Notes: a model not told the origin generated them from the letters alone. Counted from the stretch's first letter, positions 54,915 to 64,000 are shown. The stretch: 64,000 bases of DNA from Aquimarina sp. MMG016 (GCF_018100805.1 NZ_JAGJEA010000003.1:124001-188000); one strand, 5' to 3'. A program made the numbers and translations.

Positions 54915-55709
54915 TTATGGTTTTACAGCTAACTTTATACTAAAAAACTCTTGAAGTCTTTCTAAAAAATCCTCTTTATTTTCTATATATGTCATATGCC
55001 CTCCATCAAAAGATATAAGGTCAATCTTACATGTTTTTACTTCTTCAAGGTTTTGATTATAATTTAATACCGGATCTTTCTCTCCGGCAAAAATTACTTT
55101 AGGTTTTTTAAAACTCTTAAGGATAAGTCTATAATCTTTTCTTTCTTTCATTCCTTCAAGAGCAGAGATAATTCCTTGCAAAGAAGTTTTTGACGCTGCT
55201 TCCTTAATAAATTCAATTTCTTTTTCAAAAACTAATCTATTTTCTTCTGCAAAAAGGTTAGCTATCGCCATACTAGTATAAGCATCGGGATTTTTCTTTA
55301 CCACCTCAATTGCACGTGTTCTATTTATTTTTCGTTCTTCACTATCCGGATAAGAAGTAGAATTCAGCAAAACTAGACCCGAAACTAATTCAGGAAAAAG
55401 ATCTATAAAAGCCAATGAAACGTACCCTCCCATAGAATGGCCTAAGAATATGGCTTGAGAAATCTCTAAATGATCCAATATCGCTTTTACAGCTTCTGCC
55501 ATACTTTCCATAGTATGTATATACCCAAGACATTCCGTTTTCCCGTGGCCTAATAAGTCTATTGTGATGCACTGATATGAATCTATAAAATGAGGCGTAA
55601 TACTCTTCCACATTGTAGCATTCTCTAGAAATCCATGTAGAAATACAACAGGCACTCCTTGACCATCAGTTGTATAATTTATTTTAATTTTTTTGTATGC
55701 TAAAGTCAT
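54915..55709 (-). CDS. Alpha/beta hydrolase
   Basis: The 264-residue protein has the alpha/beta-hydrolase fold with the oxyanion HGFLEN (25-30), the nucleophile S92 in GHSMGG, an Asp in GEKDPV and a final His in GGHMTY. It resembles the MenH/BioH/esterase group, but substrate cannot be read from sequence. It is cytosolic. A TACCTTTG box on the minus strand (55724-55717) ends 7 bp before the start codon. The gene is divergent from brnQ with 49 bp between starts. Confidence 0.92.
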   Translation of the reverse strand: MTLAYKKIKINYTTDGQGVPVVFLHGFLENATMWKSITPHFIDSYQCITIDLLGHGKTECLGYIHTMESMAEAVKAILDHLEISQAIFLGHSMGGYVSLAFIDLFPELVSGLVLLNSTSYPDSEERKINRTRAIEVVKKNPDAYTSMAIANLFAEENRLVFEKEIEFIKEAASKTSLQGIISALEGMKERKDYRLILKSFKKPKVIFAGEKDPVLNYNQNLEEVKTCKIDLISFDGGHMTYIENKEDFLERLQEFFSIKLAVKP

Positions 55710-55716
55710 TATATTG

Positions 55717-55724
55717 CAAAGGTA
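55717..55724 (-). promoter_or_regulatory. -7 box almost abutting the alpha/beta hydrolase start
   Basis: TACCTTTG on the minus strand, 7 bp upstream of the ATG, matches TAnnTTTG. The implied mRNA leader is zero to a few bases. Confidence 0.55.
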
Positions 55725-55758
55725 AATTCTTAAAGATCGAACTTAAAATTATTTGTAG

Positions 55759-57033
55759 ATGAAATTTAACAAAGAAACCTTCATTGCCGGATTTGCACTA
55801 TTTTCTATGTTTTTTGGCGCTGGCAATCTCATTTTACCACCTAATCTTGGGTTTAAATCCGGTGACATGTGGTTATGGGTAACTTTAGGGTTTGTTATTT
55901 CTGCAGTGGTACTTCCCCTTCTTGGAATCTTTGCACATGCCAGATTACAAGGAACGATGTTGGATTTTGGTAAAAAAGTGTCACCGACCTTCAGTTTGAT
56001 TTATTGCTTTATTGTATATGCAATTTCCATATCCTTACCTTCACCCAGAACAGCTTCAGTAACCCATGAGATGGCAATTCAACCATTTTTTGGTACTAGT
56101 TCTTTGCTTACAAGTACATTATACTTCGCTTTAGTATTGTTTTTTGTACTTAATCGTTCTAAAATATTGAATATCCTAGGAAAATTTTTAACTCCAATTA
56201 TATTTATTGTTATCCTTAGTATTATATGTATTGGTATTTTTTCTTCACATCTACCCATGAATCCTTCAGAATTCGAGACACCTGTAATCAGTGGATTGCT
56301 TGAAGGTTATCAGACTTTTGACGCAATCGGAGCTGTTGTCGTTGGTGGTGTAATTATTATTTCACTTAGGTTAAAAGGTCAACATAGCTTCGAGCACAAC
56401 AAAAGTTTAATAAGAAAATCCGGAATCATTGCCGGTATTGGGCTTTTTCTTGTTTATGCCGGACTAATCTATAATGGAGCTTTGTTTAATACTACTTTTG
56501 AAAAAGACATCACCAGAACTGAATTACTATCAGGTTTAAGCTTGCAAACTCTAGGAAGTATTGGCAATACCTTTTTAAGTGTCTTGGTTTCTCTGGCTTG
56601 TTTTACGACCGCTGTTGGAATTGTAACAGGTACTGCAGATTTTATCAAAGGCGTTTTTAAAGAATCTCAACCCGCTTATATCATAACCGCTGTTTTCGGG
56701 TGTTTGCTAGGCATTTTAATGGGGCAATTAGATGTACACGATATTATCGTGGTAGCTATCCCCGCTCTAATGTTTATTTACCCAATTACCATTATTTTGA
56801 TCTTACTGAATGTATTACCTGAAAAAATGAGCTCACAGTTAATTTTTAGAGGAGTTGTTATTACAACAATTATATTCAGTTTACCTGATTTTCTGGCTTC
56901 TATAGGATTCAAAGAACAAGTGCAACCTATAATGGATATAATTCCTTTAGGTAATTATAGTTTGGCTTGGCTATTACCAGCTTTATTGGTTTTTGTACTT
57001 ATGAATATTTTTTTGTTTTACAGAAATAAATAA
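55759..57033 (+). CDS. brnQ: Branched-chain amino acid transport system II carrier protein
   Basis: The 424-residue protein has twelve predicted membrane helices and the BrnQ (LIVCS family) opening: FIAGFALFSMFFGAGNLILPP. LPSPRTASVTHEMAIQP lies near residue 95 and AVGIVTGTADFIKG near 290. It imports leucine, isoleucine and valine with sodium or protons. It is a single gene divergent from the alpha/beta hydrolase. Confidence 0.95.
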   Translation: MKFNKETFIAGFALFSMFFGAGNLILPPNLGFKSGDMWLWVTLGFVISAVVLPLLGIFAHARLQGTMLDFGKKVSPTFSLIYCFIVYAISISLPSPRTASVTHEMAIQPFFGTSSLLTSTLYFALVLFFVLNRSKILNILGKFLTPIIFIVILSIICIGIFSSHLPMNPSEFETPVISGLLEGYQTFDAIGAVVVGGVIIISLRLKGQHSFEHNKSLIRKSGIIAGIGLFLVYAGLIYNGALFNTTFEKDITRTELLSGLSLQTLGSIGNTFLSVLVSLACFTTAVGIVTGTADFIKGVFKESQPAYIITAVFGCLLGILMGQLDVHDIIVVAIPALMFIYPITIILILLNVLPEKMSSQLIFRGVVITTIIFSLPDFLASIGFKEQVQPIMDIIPLGNYSLAWLLPALLVFVLMNIFLFYRNK

Positions 57034-57182
57034 AGAGTATTAATTAGTATATATGTTCTTAAAGCATTTTTCAACTCAAAGTTTTAAGGGTAAAAGCCCC
57101 TTTCACAGCTATATGGTTTTTACTAATTTCGTCTCAGAAAACAACTAACAATTACAAACCATATTTTATACCCAAGAAGTCT

Positions 57183-58523
57183 ATGAGAAAAATAATTACT
57201 CTTAGTCTTAGTACATTATTTTTATTTTCTTGTGCTAATGACGATTATCAACCTATTCCTTCTAATCTTGATAGTGAATTAGAAAAACTTCTACTTGATG
57301 TATCAAATGGGGCAGGAAAATCTTTTTTCATACTACCTGATAGTGAAGATTACTCAAAAATTCCTCAAGACCCTTTAAATCCAATAACTAAAGAAAAAGT
57401 TGTGCTGGGTCAACTTCTTCTTCATGAAACAGCAACAGGAGGAAATCCTAAGCTTGATAACATGAAAGCTACTTATTCTTGTGCCTCATGTCATCAAGCT
57501 GCTGCCGGTTTTAGTTCAGGATTACGCCAAGGAATTGGTGAATGTGGCATTGGGTTTGGATTAAAAGGAGAAAAAAGAATAATTGATAATCAAGTGCCTG
57601 TAGATTCAGTAGACATACAACCTCTAAGATCTCCCACTATCCTTAATGTTGCTTACCAAGATGTTATGCTTTGGAACGGGCAATTTGGTGGTACAGGAAC
57701 CAATTCTGGAACAGAAGCTAATTGGGATAATATTCCAGAAAATTTTGAAGGTTTTCAAGGAATAGAAGTTCAAGCTATAAAAGGGCAAAATGTTCATCGC
57801 TTGTTGATAGATGAAAGCTTTGTAAACACTTATGGATATAAAACATTATTTGATCAAGCCTACTCAAACTTACCTGAAGCTGAACGTTACACTACTAAAA
57901 CAGCTGCCTTAGCTATCGCTGCATATGAGCGAACACTTTTGGCAAATAAATCTCCGTGGCAAGAATGGTTAAGGGGTAATAACGAAGTTTTAAGTGACAG
58001 TGAGAAAAAAGGAGCGATTGCCTTTTTTGGTAAAGGAAAATGTTACGAATGTCATACTGGTCCGGCATTAAATGATAAAAACTTCTATGCTTTTGGAATG
58101 GGCGATTTTGATAATTCTAACGGAGCAACAGTTTTAGCAAGTGTAGATTTTGAGAATATAAAGAAGGGAAGAGGCAGTTTTACGAAGAAAGCTGAAGATG
58201 ACTATAAATTTAAAACACCCACACTATACAACATTGTAGATAATGGTTTTTATGGCCATGGTTCCACATTTAATTCTATAAAAGATGTAGTTATTTATAA
58301 AAATGATGGTATCCCACAAAGTACTGAAGTACCAACTGAAAACTTGGCCTCTCAATTTGGAAACATCAATTTAACTGATGAAGAAATAGAAAACATCACA
58401 TCTTTTATAACCAATAGTTTAAGAGATCCAGATCTAAGAAGGTATGTACCTGAACAGGTTAATTCAGGTAACTGTTTTCCTAATAATGATGAAAGCTCGC
58501 AAGTTGATTTAGGCTGTGATTAA
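57183..58523 (+). CDS. Di-heme cytochrome c peroxidase family lipoprotein
   Basis: The 446-residue lipoprotein (lipidated C17 in FLFSC) has two heme-c sites, C100-x2-C103-H104 (CASCH) and C287-x2-C290-H291 (CYECH). It has the FKTPTLYNI...GFYGHGSTFNSIKDVV end motif of the CcpA/MauG superfamily. It is longer than the di-heme protein at 43552 and belongs to a different branch, with a GECGIGFGLKGE insertion after the first heme. It may detoxify peroxide or oxidise a partner; no MbnP-like gene is adjacent. Convergent with the VOC gene, overlapping by 4 bp. Confidence 0.9.
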   Translation: MRKIITLSLSTLFLFSCANDDYQPIPSNLDSELEKLLLDVSNGAGKSFFILPDSEDYSKIPQDPLNPITKEKVVLGQLLLHETATGGNPKLDNMKATYSCASCHQAAAGFSSGLRQGIGECGIGFGLKGEKRIIDNQVPVDSVDIQPLRSPTILNVAYQDVMLWNGQFGGTGTNSGTEANWDNIPENFEGFQGIEVQAIKGQNVHRLLIDESFVNTYGYKTLFDQAYSNLPEAERYTTKTAALAIAAYERTLLANKSPWQEWLRGNNEVLSDSEKKGAIAFFGKGKCYECHTGPALNDKNFYAFGMGDFDNSNGATVLASVDFENIKKGRGSFTKKAEDDYKFKTPTLYNIVDNGFYGHGSTFNSIKDVVIYKNDGIPQSTEVPTENLASQFGNINLTDEEIENITSFITNSLRDPDLRRYVPEQVNSGNCFPNNDESSQVDLGCD

Positions 58524-58903
58524 TTTAAAGTAGCAATCCACCAAGTATTCCCGAATGGATCAAGAAAACCTGCTCCCCGAGCTTCATAGTCTTCTTCCAT
58601 AGGCTCCATAAGAGATTTAGCTCCTGCATCAATGGCATTATAATATGTTTGATCTGTATCTTTAACATACACATACATAGAAGTGCGCTGGGCAGGATAA
58701 GATTTCGTTGCTTCCGAAATCATGATTGTAGCATCTCCAATCATAACTTCAGAATGTTGAATTTTATAATCTGTATCAACCTTTCTGATCATTTCTTGGG
58801 CATTAAAGATTTTTCTGATAAAATCGATAAAATCTTCAGCTTTATCCACTACCAGATATGGCATGGCCTGTTGATGCCCGGCAGTAATTTTCATTCGTTT
58901 CAT
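58520..58903 (-). CDS. VOC superfamily (PhnB/glyoxalase-like) protein
   Basis: The 127-residue protein has the paired beta-alpha-beta-beta-beta fold of the VOC family: AMPYLVVDKAEDFIDFIRKIFNAQE, VMIGDATIMISEA, VYVKDTDQTYYNAIDAGAKS and FLDPFGNTWWIAT. It resembles PhnB-like proteins of unknown role or resistance-type dioxygenase-fold proteins. No metal-ligand set is clear enough to name an activity. Single gene. Confidence 0.88.
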   Translation of the reverse strand: MKRMKITAGHQQAMPYLVVDKAEDFIDFIRKIFNAQEMIRKVDTDYKIQHSEVMIGDATIMISEATKSYPAQRTSMYVYVKDTDQTYYNAIDAGAKSLMEPMEEDYEARGAGFLDPFGNTWWIATLN

Positions 58904-58963
58904 GACTAAGTTTTATGCTTTTTGATATTCAACGAATATTTGGCTCAAAATATTCTATGAGTA

Positions 58964-58999
58964 ACAAAAAAACCTTGAAAGTATTAGCTTTCAAGGTTT
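58964..58999 (-). terminator. Rho-independent terminator of the aminopeptidase P gene
   Basis: A perfect 12-bp stem (AAACCTTGAAAG / CTTTCAAGGTTT) with a 6-nt loop is followed on the minus strand by a run of T, 25 bp after the gene's stop codon. Confidence 0.88.
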
Positions 59000-59023
59000 G
59001 CATTTTTTAATCATATATCGGAT

Positions 59024-60319
59024 CTATGACCTGTTCATCAACTCTTCGATCTCCTCTGCTTCAATAGGTATATTAGCCATCAGGTTAAAAGGCTCTCCTT
59101 TTTCCCGAATCACAACATCATCTTCTAATCTGACTCCAAATCCCTCATCTGGAATATAAATTCCAGGTTCAACAGTAAATACCATATTTGCCTGCATTGG
59201 TTCTGTTAGAATACCATAATCGTGCGTATCCAGCCCTATATGATGTGATGTACCGTGCATAAAATACTTTTTATATGCAGGCCACTCGGGATCTTCTTTT
59301 TTTACATCAGCTTTATCAATCAACCCTAATCCTAATAATTCTGAAGTCATTATTTTACCTACTTCTACATGATAATCTGCCCAAATAGTTCCTGGCACCA
59401 ACATATTGGTTGCCTCATTTTTCACCCTTAATACAGCATCGTATACTTCTCTCTGACGTTTGGTATACTTTCCTGAAACCGGAATGGTACGTGATAAATC
59501 ACTAGAATAATTAGCATACTCCGCAGCAATATCCATTAGGATAAGATCTCCTTCTTTACATTGCTGATTGTTTTCTATATAATGTAATACGTTAGCATTA
59601 TTACCACTGGCAATAATTGGTGTATAAGCAAAACCTTTAGATCTATTATTTACAAATTCGTGTAATAACTCAGCTTCAATATTATATTCCCAAACTCCAG
59701 GTTTTACAAAACCTAGAAGTCTACGGAATCCTTTTTCGGTAATATTACAAGCCGTTTGCATCAATTCGATCTCGATTGGATCTTTTACAGAACGTAATCG
59801 TTGCAAAATTGGATTACTCTTAGCCACAGAATGTGCAGGATATTTGGCTTTCCACCATTTAGTAAAACGATCTTCACGGGTTTCGGTCTCTACATTAGAT
59901 CGATAGTGCTCATTAGTATTTACATACACTGTGTCACATTGTGTCATGATCTCAAAGAAAATCTTCTCCAAATCCTGAAGCCAATACACCGTTTTGATCC
60001 CTGAAACCTCAAGAGCACGTGCTTTTGTTAATTTTTCTCCTTCCCAAACTGCAATTAATTCGCTTGTTTCCTTTAAAAACAGCATTTCACGATGTTTTTC
60101 ATTGGGAGCATCAGGAAACAATACCAGAATACTTTCTTCCTGATCCACACCACTCAAATAAAAAATATCTCGATGCTGTTCAAAAGGCATAGTACTGTCA
60201 GCACTAATAGGATAAATATCATTACTATTAAAAACCGCAATACTATTGGGTTTCATCTTGGCAGTAAAATTTTTACGATTCTTAATAAAGAGTTTGTTAT
60301 CTATTTGGTGATATTTCAT
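59024..60319 (-). CDS. pepP: Xaa-Pro aminopeptidase (aminopeptidase P, M24B)
   Basis: I choose the ATG at 60317-60319 (431 residues). A TTG-initiated longer form starts inside a good promoter box (TATTTTTG at 60360-60353). The N-terminal creatinase-like domain (to about 165) precedes the pita-bread catalytic domain. Its metal ligands are visible in LILMDIAAEYANYSSDLSRT, HGTSHHIGLDTHD, TVEPGIYIP and VRLEDDVVI. It removes N-terminal residues before proline. Cytosolic; a terminator follows. Confidence 0.93.
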   Translation of the reverse strand: MKYHQIDNKLFIKNRKNFTAKMKPNSIAVFNSNDIYPISADSTMPFEQHRDIFYLSGVDQEESILVLFPDAPNEKHREMLFLKETSELIAVWEGEKLTKARALEVSGIKTVYWLQDLEKIFFEIMTQCDTVYVNTNEHYRSNVETETREDRFTKWWKAKYPAHSVAKSNPILQRLRSVKDPIEIELMQTACNITEKGFRRLLGFVKPGVWEYNIEAELLHEFVNNRSKGFAYTPIIASGNNANVLHYIENNQQCKEGDLILMDIAAEYANYSSDLSRTIPVSGKYTKRQREVYDAVLRVKNEATNMLVPGTIWADYHVEVGKIMTSELLGLGLIDKADVKKEDPEWPAYKKYFMHGTSHHIGLDTHDYGILTEPMQANMVFTVEPGIYIPDEGFGVRLEDDVVIREKGEPFNLMANIPIEAEEIEELMNRS

Positions 60320-60352
60320 TTCCGAGAAATTTTGATAATCTTTGAATTTTCC

Positions 60353-60360
60353 CAAAAATA
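60353..60360 (-). promoter_or_regulatory. -7 box of the aminopeptidase P gene
   Basis: TATTTTTG on the minus strand matches TAnnTTTG and lies 33 bp upstream of the chosen ATG. It coincides with the TTG that the longest open reading would use as start. Confidence 0.5.
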
Positions 60361-60453
60361 CTAAAGCATAAAGGATGTATTGTTAAACAATATGTAAAAA
60401 TTTTGACTTTGTTTTAATAGTATATACTTTCCGCATTGATAAATAATCATCAT

Positions 60454-63309
60454 ATGAAGTCACCTTTCTTATTTTATTCTTTACTATATATAACCACATC
60501 TATTTTTGCACAACAACCTGCTTCTAATTCGGAAGCTGTTCAAAAAGCTTTACTTCAAAAAAAACAAATGGAGGCTTCTTCAATTGTGCAACATGTTCCT
60601 TTTGAAAATATCGGGCCTTCTGTTATGAGTGGTCGTGTAGTAGATGTAGATGTAAACCCCAATAATACTGCTGAATTTTATGTAGGATATGCCTCCGGTG
60701 GATTATGGCATACTATAAATAACGGAACTACTTTCGACCCAATTCTAGATACTGCAGAAACAATTAATGTAGGGGACATTGCTGTAGATTGGACTAACGG
60801 TACAATCTGGGTGGGAACAGGTGAAAATAATTCGTCTAGGTCATCATATGCTGGTACAGGAATTTTAAAATCCACAGATAAAGGAAAAACCTGGGAAAAT
60901 GTAGGGTTAACAGATTCTCATCATATTGGTAGAATTATAATCAATCCTGATAATACAGAGGAAGTACTTGTTGGAGTTACAGGACATTTATATTCTAATA
61001 ATGAAGAACGAGGTGTTTATAAAACTACTGATGGAGGAAAAACCTGGAAGAAAACACTTTTTATAAATAGTGGAACTGGAATCATTGATCTGGCATATAC
61101 GCCTAATAATTTTAATATCATATATGCTGCAGCTTGGGATAAAGATAGAAAAGCTTGGAATTTTGAAGGTAATGGATCGGGGTCAGGAATCTATAAAAGT
61201 GAAGATGCAGGAAAGACTTGGAAGAAAATTTCTGTTGAAGGAAGTGGTTTTCCCACTGGAGAAGGTGTTGGACGAATAGGCATAGCGGTTTTTGATGAAA
61301 ACACAGTATATGTTGTGCATGATAATCAGTTTAGAAGAGAGAAAGATAATTCTGATGAAAAAGATAGTTCTCGATTAGATAAAGAAGATTTTAAAACCAT
61401 GTCTAAAGAAGATTTTCTGAATCTTGATGACAAAAAACTAAACGTATTTCTTAAAACTAATAATTTTCAGGAGAAATATAGATCCGAAAACATCAAACAA
61501 TTAGTCCGAAGCGGCACGGTTGAACCTATAGACTTAGCAAAATATCTGGAAGATGCCAATTCTATGCTTTTTGATACACCTGTAATTGGTGCTGAAGTAT
61601 ATAGAAGTGATGATGCCGGTAAAACCTGGAAAAAAACTCATGATGAGTATCTCGATGATATCTTTTACAGCTATGGATATTACTTTGCGCAAATTGCGGT
61701 AAGTCCAAAAAACAAAGATCACGTTTATATTGCCGGAGTTCCTATCCTGAAATCTAAAGATGGAGGAAAAACATTTAAAAGTATTAATGGTAAAAATGTT
61801 CACGTGGATCATCATTCTATATGGATTAATCCAAAAAACCCAAATCACCTAATTAATGGTAATGACGGAGGAGTGAATATTTCTTTTGATGATGGTGAGA
61901 ATTGGATTAAGGCTAATCAGCCAAATGTTGGTCAGTTTTATGCCATTAATGTTGATAACTCAACACCATATAATGTCTATGGAGGATTACAAGATAATGG
62001 CGTATGGGTAGGCCCAAATAATGCAGAACAAGATGTTTCCTGGCATCAAAGTGGTAACTATCCTTGGGATCGTATCCTGGGTGGAGATGGGATGCAAGTA
62101 CAAATTGATAACAGAGATACTAACATTGTATATACTGGGTTTCAATTCGGAAATTATTTTAGGATCAACCGATCAACCGATGAGCAAACCTTTATTCAGC
62201 CAAAACACGAATTAGGAGAATCACCATATCGATTTAATTGGCAAACTCCCATTTTATTATCTTCTCATAATCAAGATATTTTATACCTAGGAGGAAATAA
62301 ATTGATGCGATCAATGAATAAAGGAGATGACTGGACTGCAATTTCTAGTGATTTAACAAATGGAGGGAAAAAAGGCAATGTCGCCTACGGAACTATAACC
62401 ACGATATCAGAATCACTTTCCCAATTTGGGTTACTTTATACAGGGAGTGATGACGGATTGGTATATCTAACCAAGAACTCAGGCGGGAGCTGGGAAAAGA
62501 TCTCTAATGCGCTTCCAAAAGACCTTTGGGTATCAAAAGTAATTGCCTCTGCACATCATAAAAGTCGAGTGTATGTAACGCTAAATGGCTATCGATGGGA
62601 TGATTTTACACCTTATGTATACTCGAGTGATAATTATGGCAAAAGTTGGAAAAACATTGGCGCAAACCTTCCTTTATCACCAGTAAATGTTATTAAAGAA
62701 GACCCTATCAATGAAAACGTTTTGTATATCGGAACTGATAATGGAGCTTATGTTTCATTTAATAAAGGAGAAAGTTGGGAGGCTTTTTCTGAAGGTATCC
62801 CAAATGTAGCCGTACATGATTTGGTAATTCACGAAGAAACCGGAGACTTATTATTAGGAACACACGGTAGAAGTATTTATAAAACTAACATCAAACCTCT
62901 TCAGAATTTAAACAAAGAAATCCTAAATACACCTTTGTATATCTTCGATATTCCTTCAGCAAAGTGGTCAGAGCGTTGGGGTAATACCTGGAGCAAATGG
63001 CTAGAAGCCTATGAACCATCAAAAACAATTAAGTTCTTCACCTTACAACCGAGAGAAATCCAAATCAAAATTACTATAGATGATGGTAAAGTATTACAGG
63101 AATTTACTACCAAGGCGGATAAAGGAATTAATTATACTAATTACGATCTTACTATCTCTAAAAAAGGTAAAAAAATTCTTGAAAAAGAATTCCCAGATGA
63201 AAAGATTTCTAAAAGCAAGAATGATAAATATTATCTTCCTGTAGGAACATATAAGGTATACATTACGGATGGAAAATTAAATAAAGAAGTAAGTTTCGAG
63301 GTTAATTAA
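60454..63309 (+). CDS. Large exported sortilin/BNR-repeat beta-propeller protein
   Basis: The ATG at 60454 gives 951 residues with a signal peptide (to about residue 20, SIFAQ). At least eight Asp-box motifs (S/T-x-D-x-G-x-T/S-W) are visible, such as STDKGKTWENV, TTDGGKTWKKT and SDDAGKTWKKT. They are spaced over two VPS10/sortilin-like propellers (about 40-480 and 480-830). The end is a beta-rich domain (YKVYITDGKLNKEVSFEVN). There is no T9SS tail. The family is often annotated as glycosyl hydrolase, but no sialidase catalytic set is evident; binding of peptides or glycans is equally possible. A charged insertion lies near 290-370. Confidence 0.88.
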   Translation: MKSPFLFYSLLYITTSIFAQQPASNSEAVQKALLQKKQMEASSIVQHVPFENIGPSVMSGRVVDVDVNPNNTAEFYVGYASGGLWHTINNGTTFDPILDTAETINVGDIAVDWTNGTIWVGTGENNSSRSSYAGTGILKSTDKGKTWENVGLTDSHHIGRIIINPDNTEEVLVGVTGHLYSNNEERGVYKTTDGGKTWKKTLFINSGTGIIDLAYTPNNFNIIYAAAWDKDRKAWNFEGNGSGSGIYKSEDAGKTWKKISVEGSGFPTGEGVGRIGIAVFDENTVYVVHDNQFRREKDNSDEKDSSRLDKEDFKTMSKEDFLNLDDKKLNVFLKTNNFQEKYRSENIKQLVRSGTVEPIDLAKYLEDANSMLFDTPVIGAEVYRSDDAGKTWKKTHDEYLDDIFYSYGYYFAQIAVSPKNKDHVYIAGVPILKSKDGGKTFKSINGKNVHVDHHSIWINPKNPNHLINGNDGGVNISFDDGENWIKANQPNVGQFYAINVDNSTPYNVYGGLQDNGVWVGPNNAEQDVSWHQSGNYPWDRILGGDGMQVQIDNRDTNIVYTGFQFGNYFRINRSTDEQTFIQPKHELGESPYRFNWQTPILLSSHNQDILYLGGNKLMRSMNKGDDWTAISSDLTNGGKKGNVAYGTITTISESLSQFGLLYTGSDDGLVYLTKNSGGSWEKISNALPKDLWVSKVIASAHHKSRVYVTLNGYRWDDFTPYVYSSDNYGKSWKNIGANLPLSPVNVIKEDPINENVLYIGTDNGAYVSFNKGESWEAFSEGIPNVAVHDLVIHEETGDLLLGTHGRSIYKTNIKPLQNLNKEILNTPLYIFDIPSAKWSERWGNTWSKWLEAYEPSKTIKFFTLQPREIQIKITIDDGKVLQEFTTKADKGINYTNYDLTISKKGKKILEKEFPDEKISKSKNDKYYLPVGTYKVYITDGKLNKEVSFEVN

Positions 63310-63405
63310 TTTATGTTGTTCACCTCTGTTAAGCTAAAATCATTAGACTAACTATTAAGAGTATTAACTTTTAGCCTAAATTAGTGTTACAAAAAATACA
63401 TCTTT

Positions 63406-63801
63406 ATGGTTCTTACTATGAGTATTCCAGCATTATTATTTCCTGCCATATCTTTGACTATGCTAGCTTATAACGCAAGATACTTAGCTATTGCTGCTTT
63501 AATCAGACAGTTGCATAGTGAATATTTAACCACTCCCTCAAAAAACACAGGTTTGCAGATCAAAAATTTGCGAAAAAGATTATGGTTGATACGAAATATG
63601 CAAGCTATTGCTATTATCAGTTTTCTCACTAGTGTAGTTACTATGTTCCTGTTATATGTTGAAAAAATGGAATTGGCCAATATCATATTTGGTATTAGCT
63701 TATTTGCTTTGATGATTTCATTGTTTTTATCGTTCATAGAGGTCCAAATTTCAACCAAAGCCTTATCAATAAGATTAGACAAAATCGAAGAAAATAATTA
63801 G
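63406..63801 (+). CDS. DUF2721 family membrane protein
   Basis: The 131-residue protein has three predicted membrane helices (about 5-25, 63-85, 92-115) and the pattern of the DUF2721 family (ISLTMLAYNARYLAIAALIRQLH). Function unknown. Start may be the ATG at 63406 or 63418. It lies 96 bp after the propeller gene on the same strand and 44 bp before a PAS-domain gene. Confidence 0.85.
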   Translation: MVLTMSIPALLFPAISLTMLAYNARYLAIAALIRQLHSEYLTTPSKNTGLQIKNLRKRLWLIRNMQAIAIISFLTSVVTMFLLYVEKMELANIIFGISLFALMISLFLSFIEVQISTKALSIRLDKIEENN

Positions 63802-63845
63802 AAATTCTTATATTGTTAGAACCTTTCTTTTTAATTAAATCTTTA

Positions 63846-64000
63846 ATGCTTCAAAATGAACTCTTTAATAATGTAATGCGAGATTTCAATACGGGTTATT
63901 GGGAGTTACATAGTGATCCGCATAAAGAAATCTGGTCAGAGAAATTTTATAAAATTTTAAGTTATAAAAAAGAAGAGGTTGAGGCTAACATTGATTATTT
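63846..64000 (+). CDS. PAS-domain protein, N-terminal part
   Basis: Fifty-one codons from the ATG at 63846 run to the right edge. The translation (GYWELHSDPHKEIWSEKFYK, then ILSYKKEEVEANIDY) is a PAS_3-type sensor fold start. The gene probably encodes a PAS sensor histidine kinase or diguanylate-type signalling protein, but the output domain is outside the window. Confidence 0.75.
   Translation, partial: MLQNELFNNVMRDFNTGYWELHSDPHKEIWSEKFYKILSYKKEEVEANIDY

Noticed and set aside
57034..57182. Small hairpin near AAGGG...CCCCTT as a possible tRNA or riboswitch remnant
   Set aside because: The stem is too short, no cloverleaf or known aptamer motif can be drawn, and the region is ordinary intergenic leader.

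Overview
The window is AT-rich chromosomal DNA from a member of the Flavobacteriaceae (phylum Bacteroidota). The evidence is the gldE-gldD gliding genes beside ssb and mutY, two proteins ending in a type IX secretion (T9SS) sorting domain, many Cys lipoproteins, promoter -7 boxes of the TAnnTTTG type, and a ribosomal protein L21 with a long basic tail. The genus cannot be fixed from the sequence; an Aquimarina-like marine flavobacterium would fit. No tRNA, rRNA, CRISPR array, transposase, integrase or prophage block was seen. This is mostly core genome, with one accessory-looking secreted-protein locus at about 43.5-53.2 kb.

1-5.9 kb is a thiamine region: a TPP riboswitch controls a TonB-dependent receptor, and a second TPP riboswitch controls thiS-thiC-thiE-thiD (thiD runs off the left edge). 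5.9-10.1 kb holds a hybrid histidine kinase with a C-terminal Hpt domain, convergent with an NtrC-type regulator, then a small exported protein with palindromic DNA upstream. 10.3-14.4 kb is one tightly overlapping minus-strand operon: phosphopantetheinyl transferase, thiamine-binding protein, PnuC transporter, NadR-like kinase, DUF4301 protein and ArfB ribosome-rescue factor. 14.5-18.5 kb has ahcY, two small exported proteins, rpmA-rplU and a DUF4199 membrane protein. 18.6-23 kb carries an active/inactive M16 peptidase pair and an EamA transporter. 23-31.3 kb is housekeeping: gldD, gldE, ssb, mutY, HU, a 29-residue basic protein, RNase E/G, a subtilase and recX.

31.3-35 kb has an S41 peptidase, a membrane-bound AraC regulator and a JmjC-like oxygenase. 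35-42.1 kb is a split biotin cluster (bioF-bioD-bioA, then a ketoacyl synthase and bioB) with two opposite-strand genes inside. 42.3-43.5 kb is a DUF2975/HTH/GNAT operon.

43.5-52.5 kb is the most unusual locus. A di-heme MauG/MbnH-like enzyme and an MbnP-like protein follow a seven-repeat propeller lipoprotein and three paralogous choice-of-anchor B propellers, each with a different surface attachment (two T9SS tails, one lipid anchor). It reads as a cell-surface redox or metal-related system. 52.7-64 kb has a divergent lipoprotein, thiL, a small CxxC protein, an alpha/beta hydrolase, brnQ, a second di-heme peroxidase, a VOC protein, aminopeptidase P, a large sortilin-like propeller, a DUF2721 protein and the start of a PAS-domain gene.

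Thiamine is a recurring theme (receptor, synthesis genes, a thiamine-binding protein, thiL). So are exported proteases and surface propellers.
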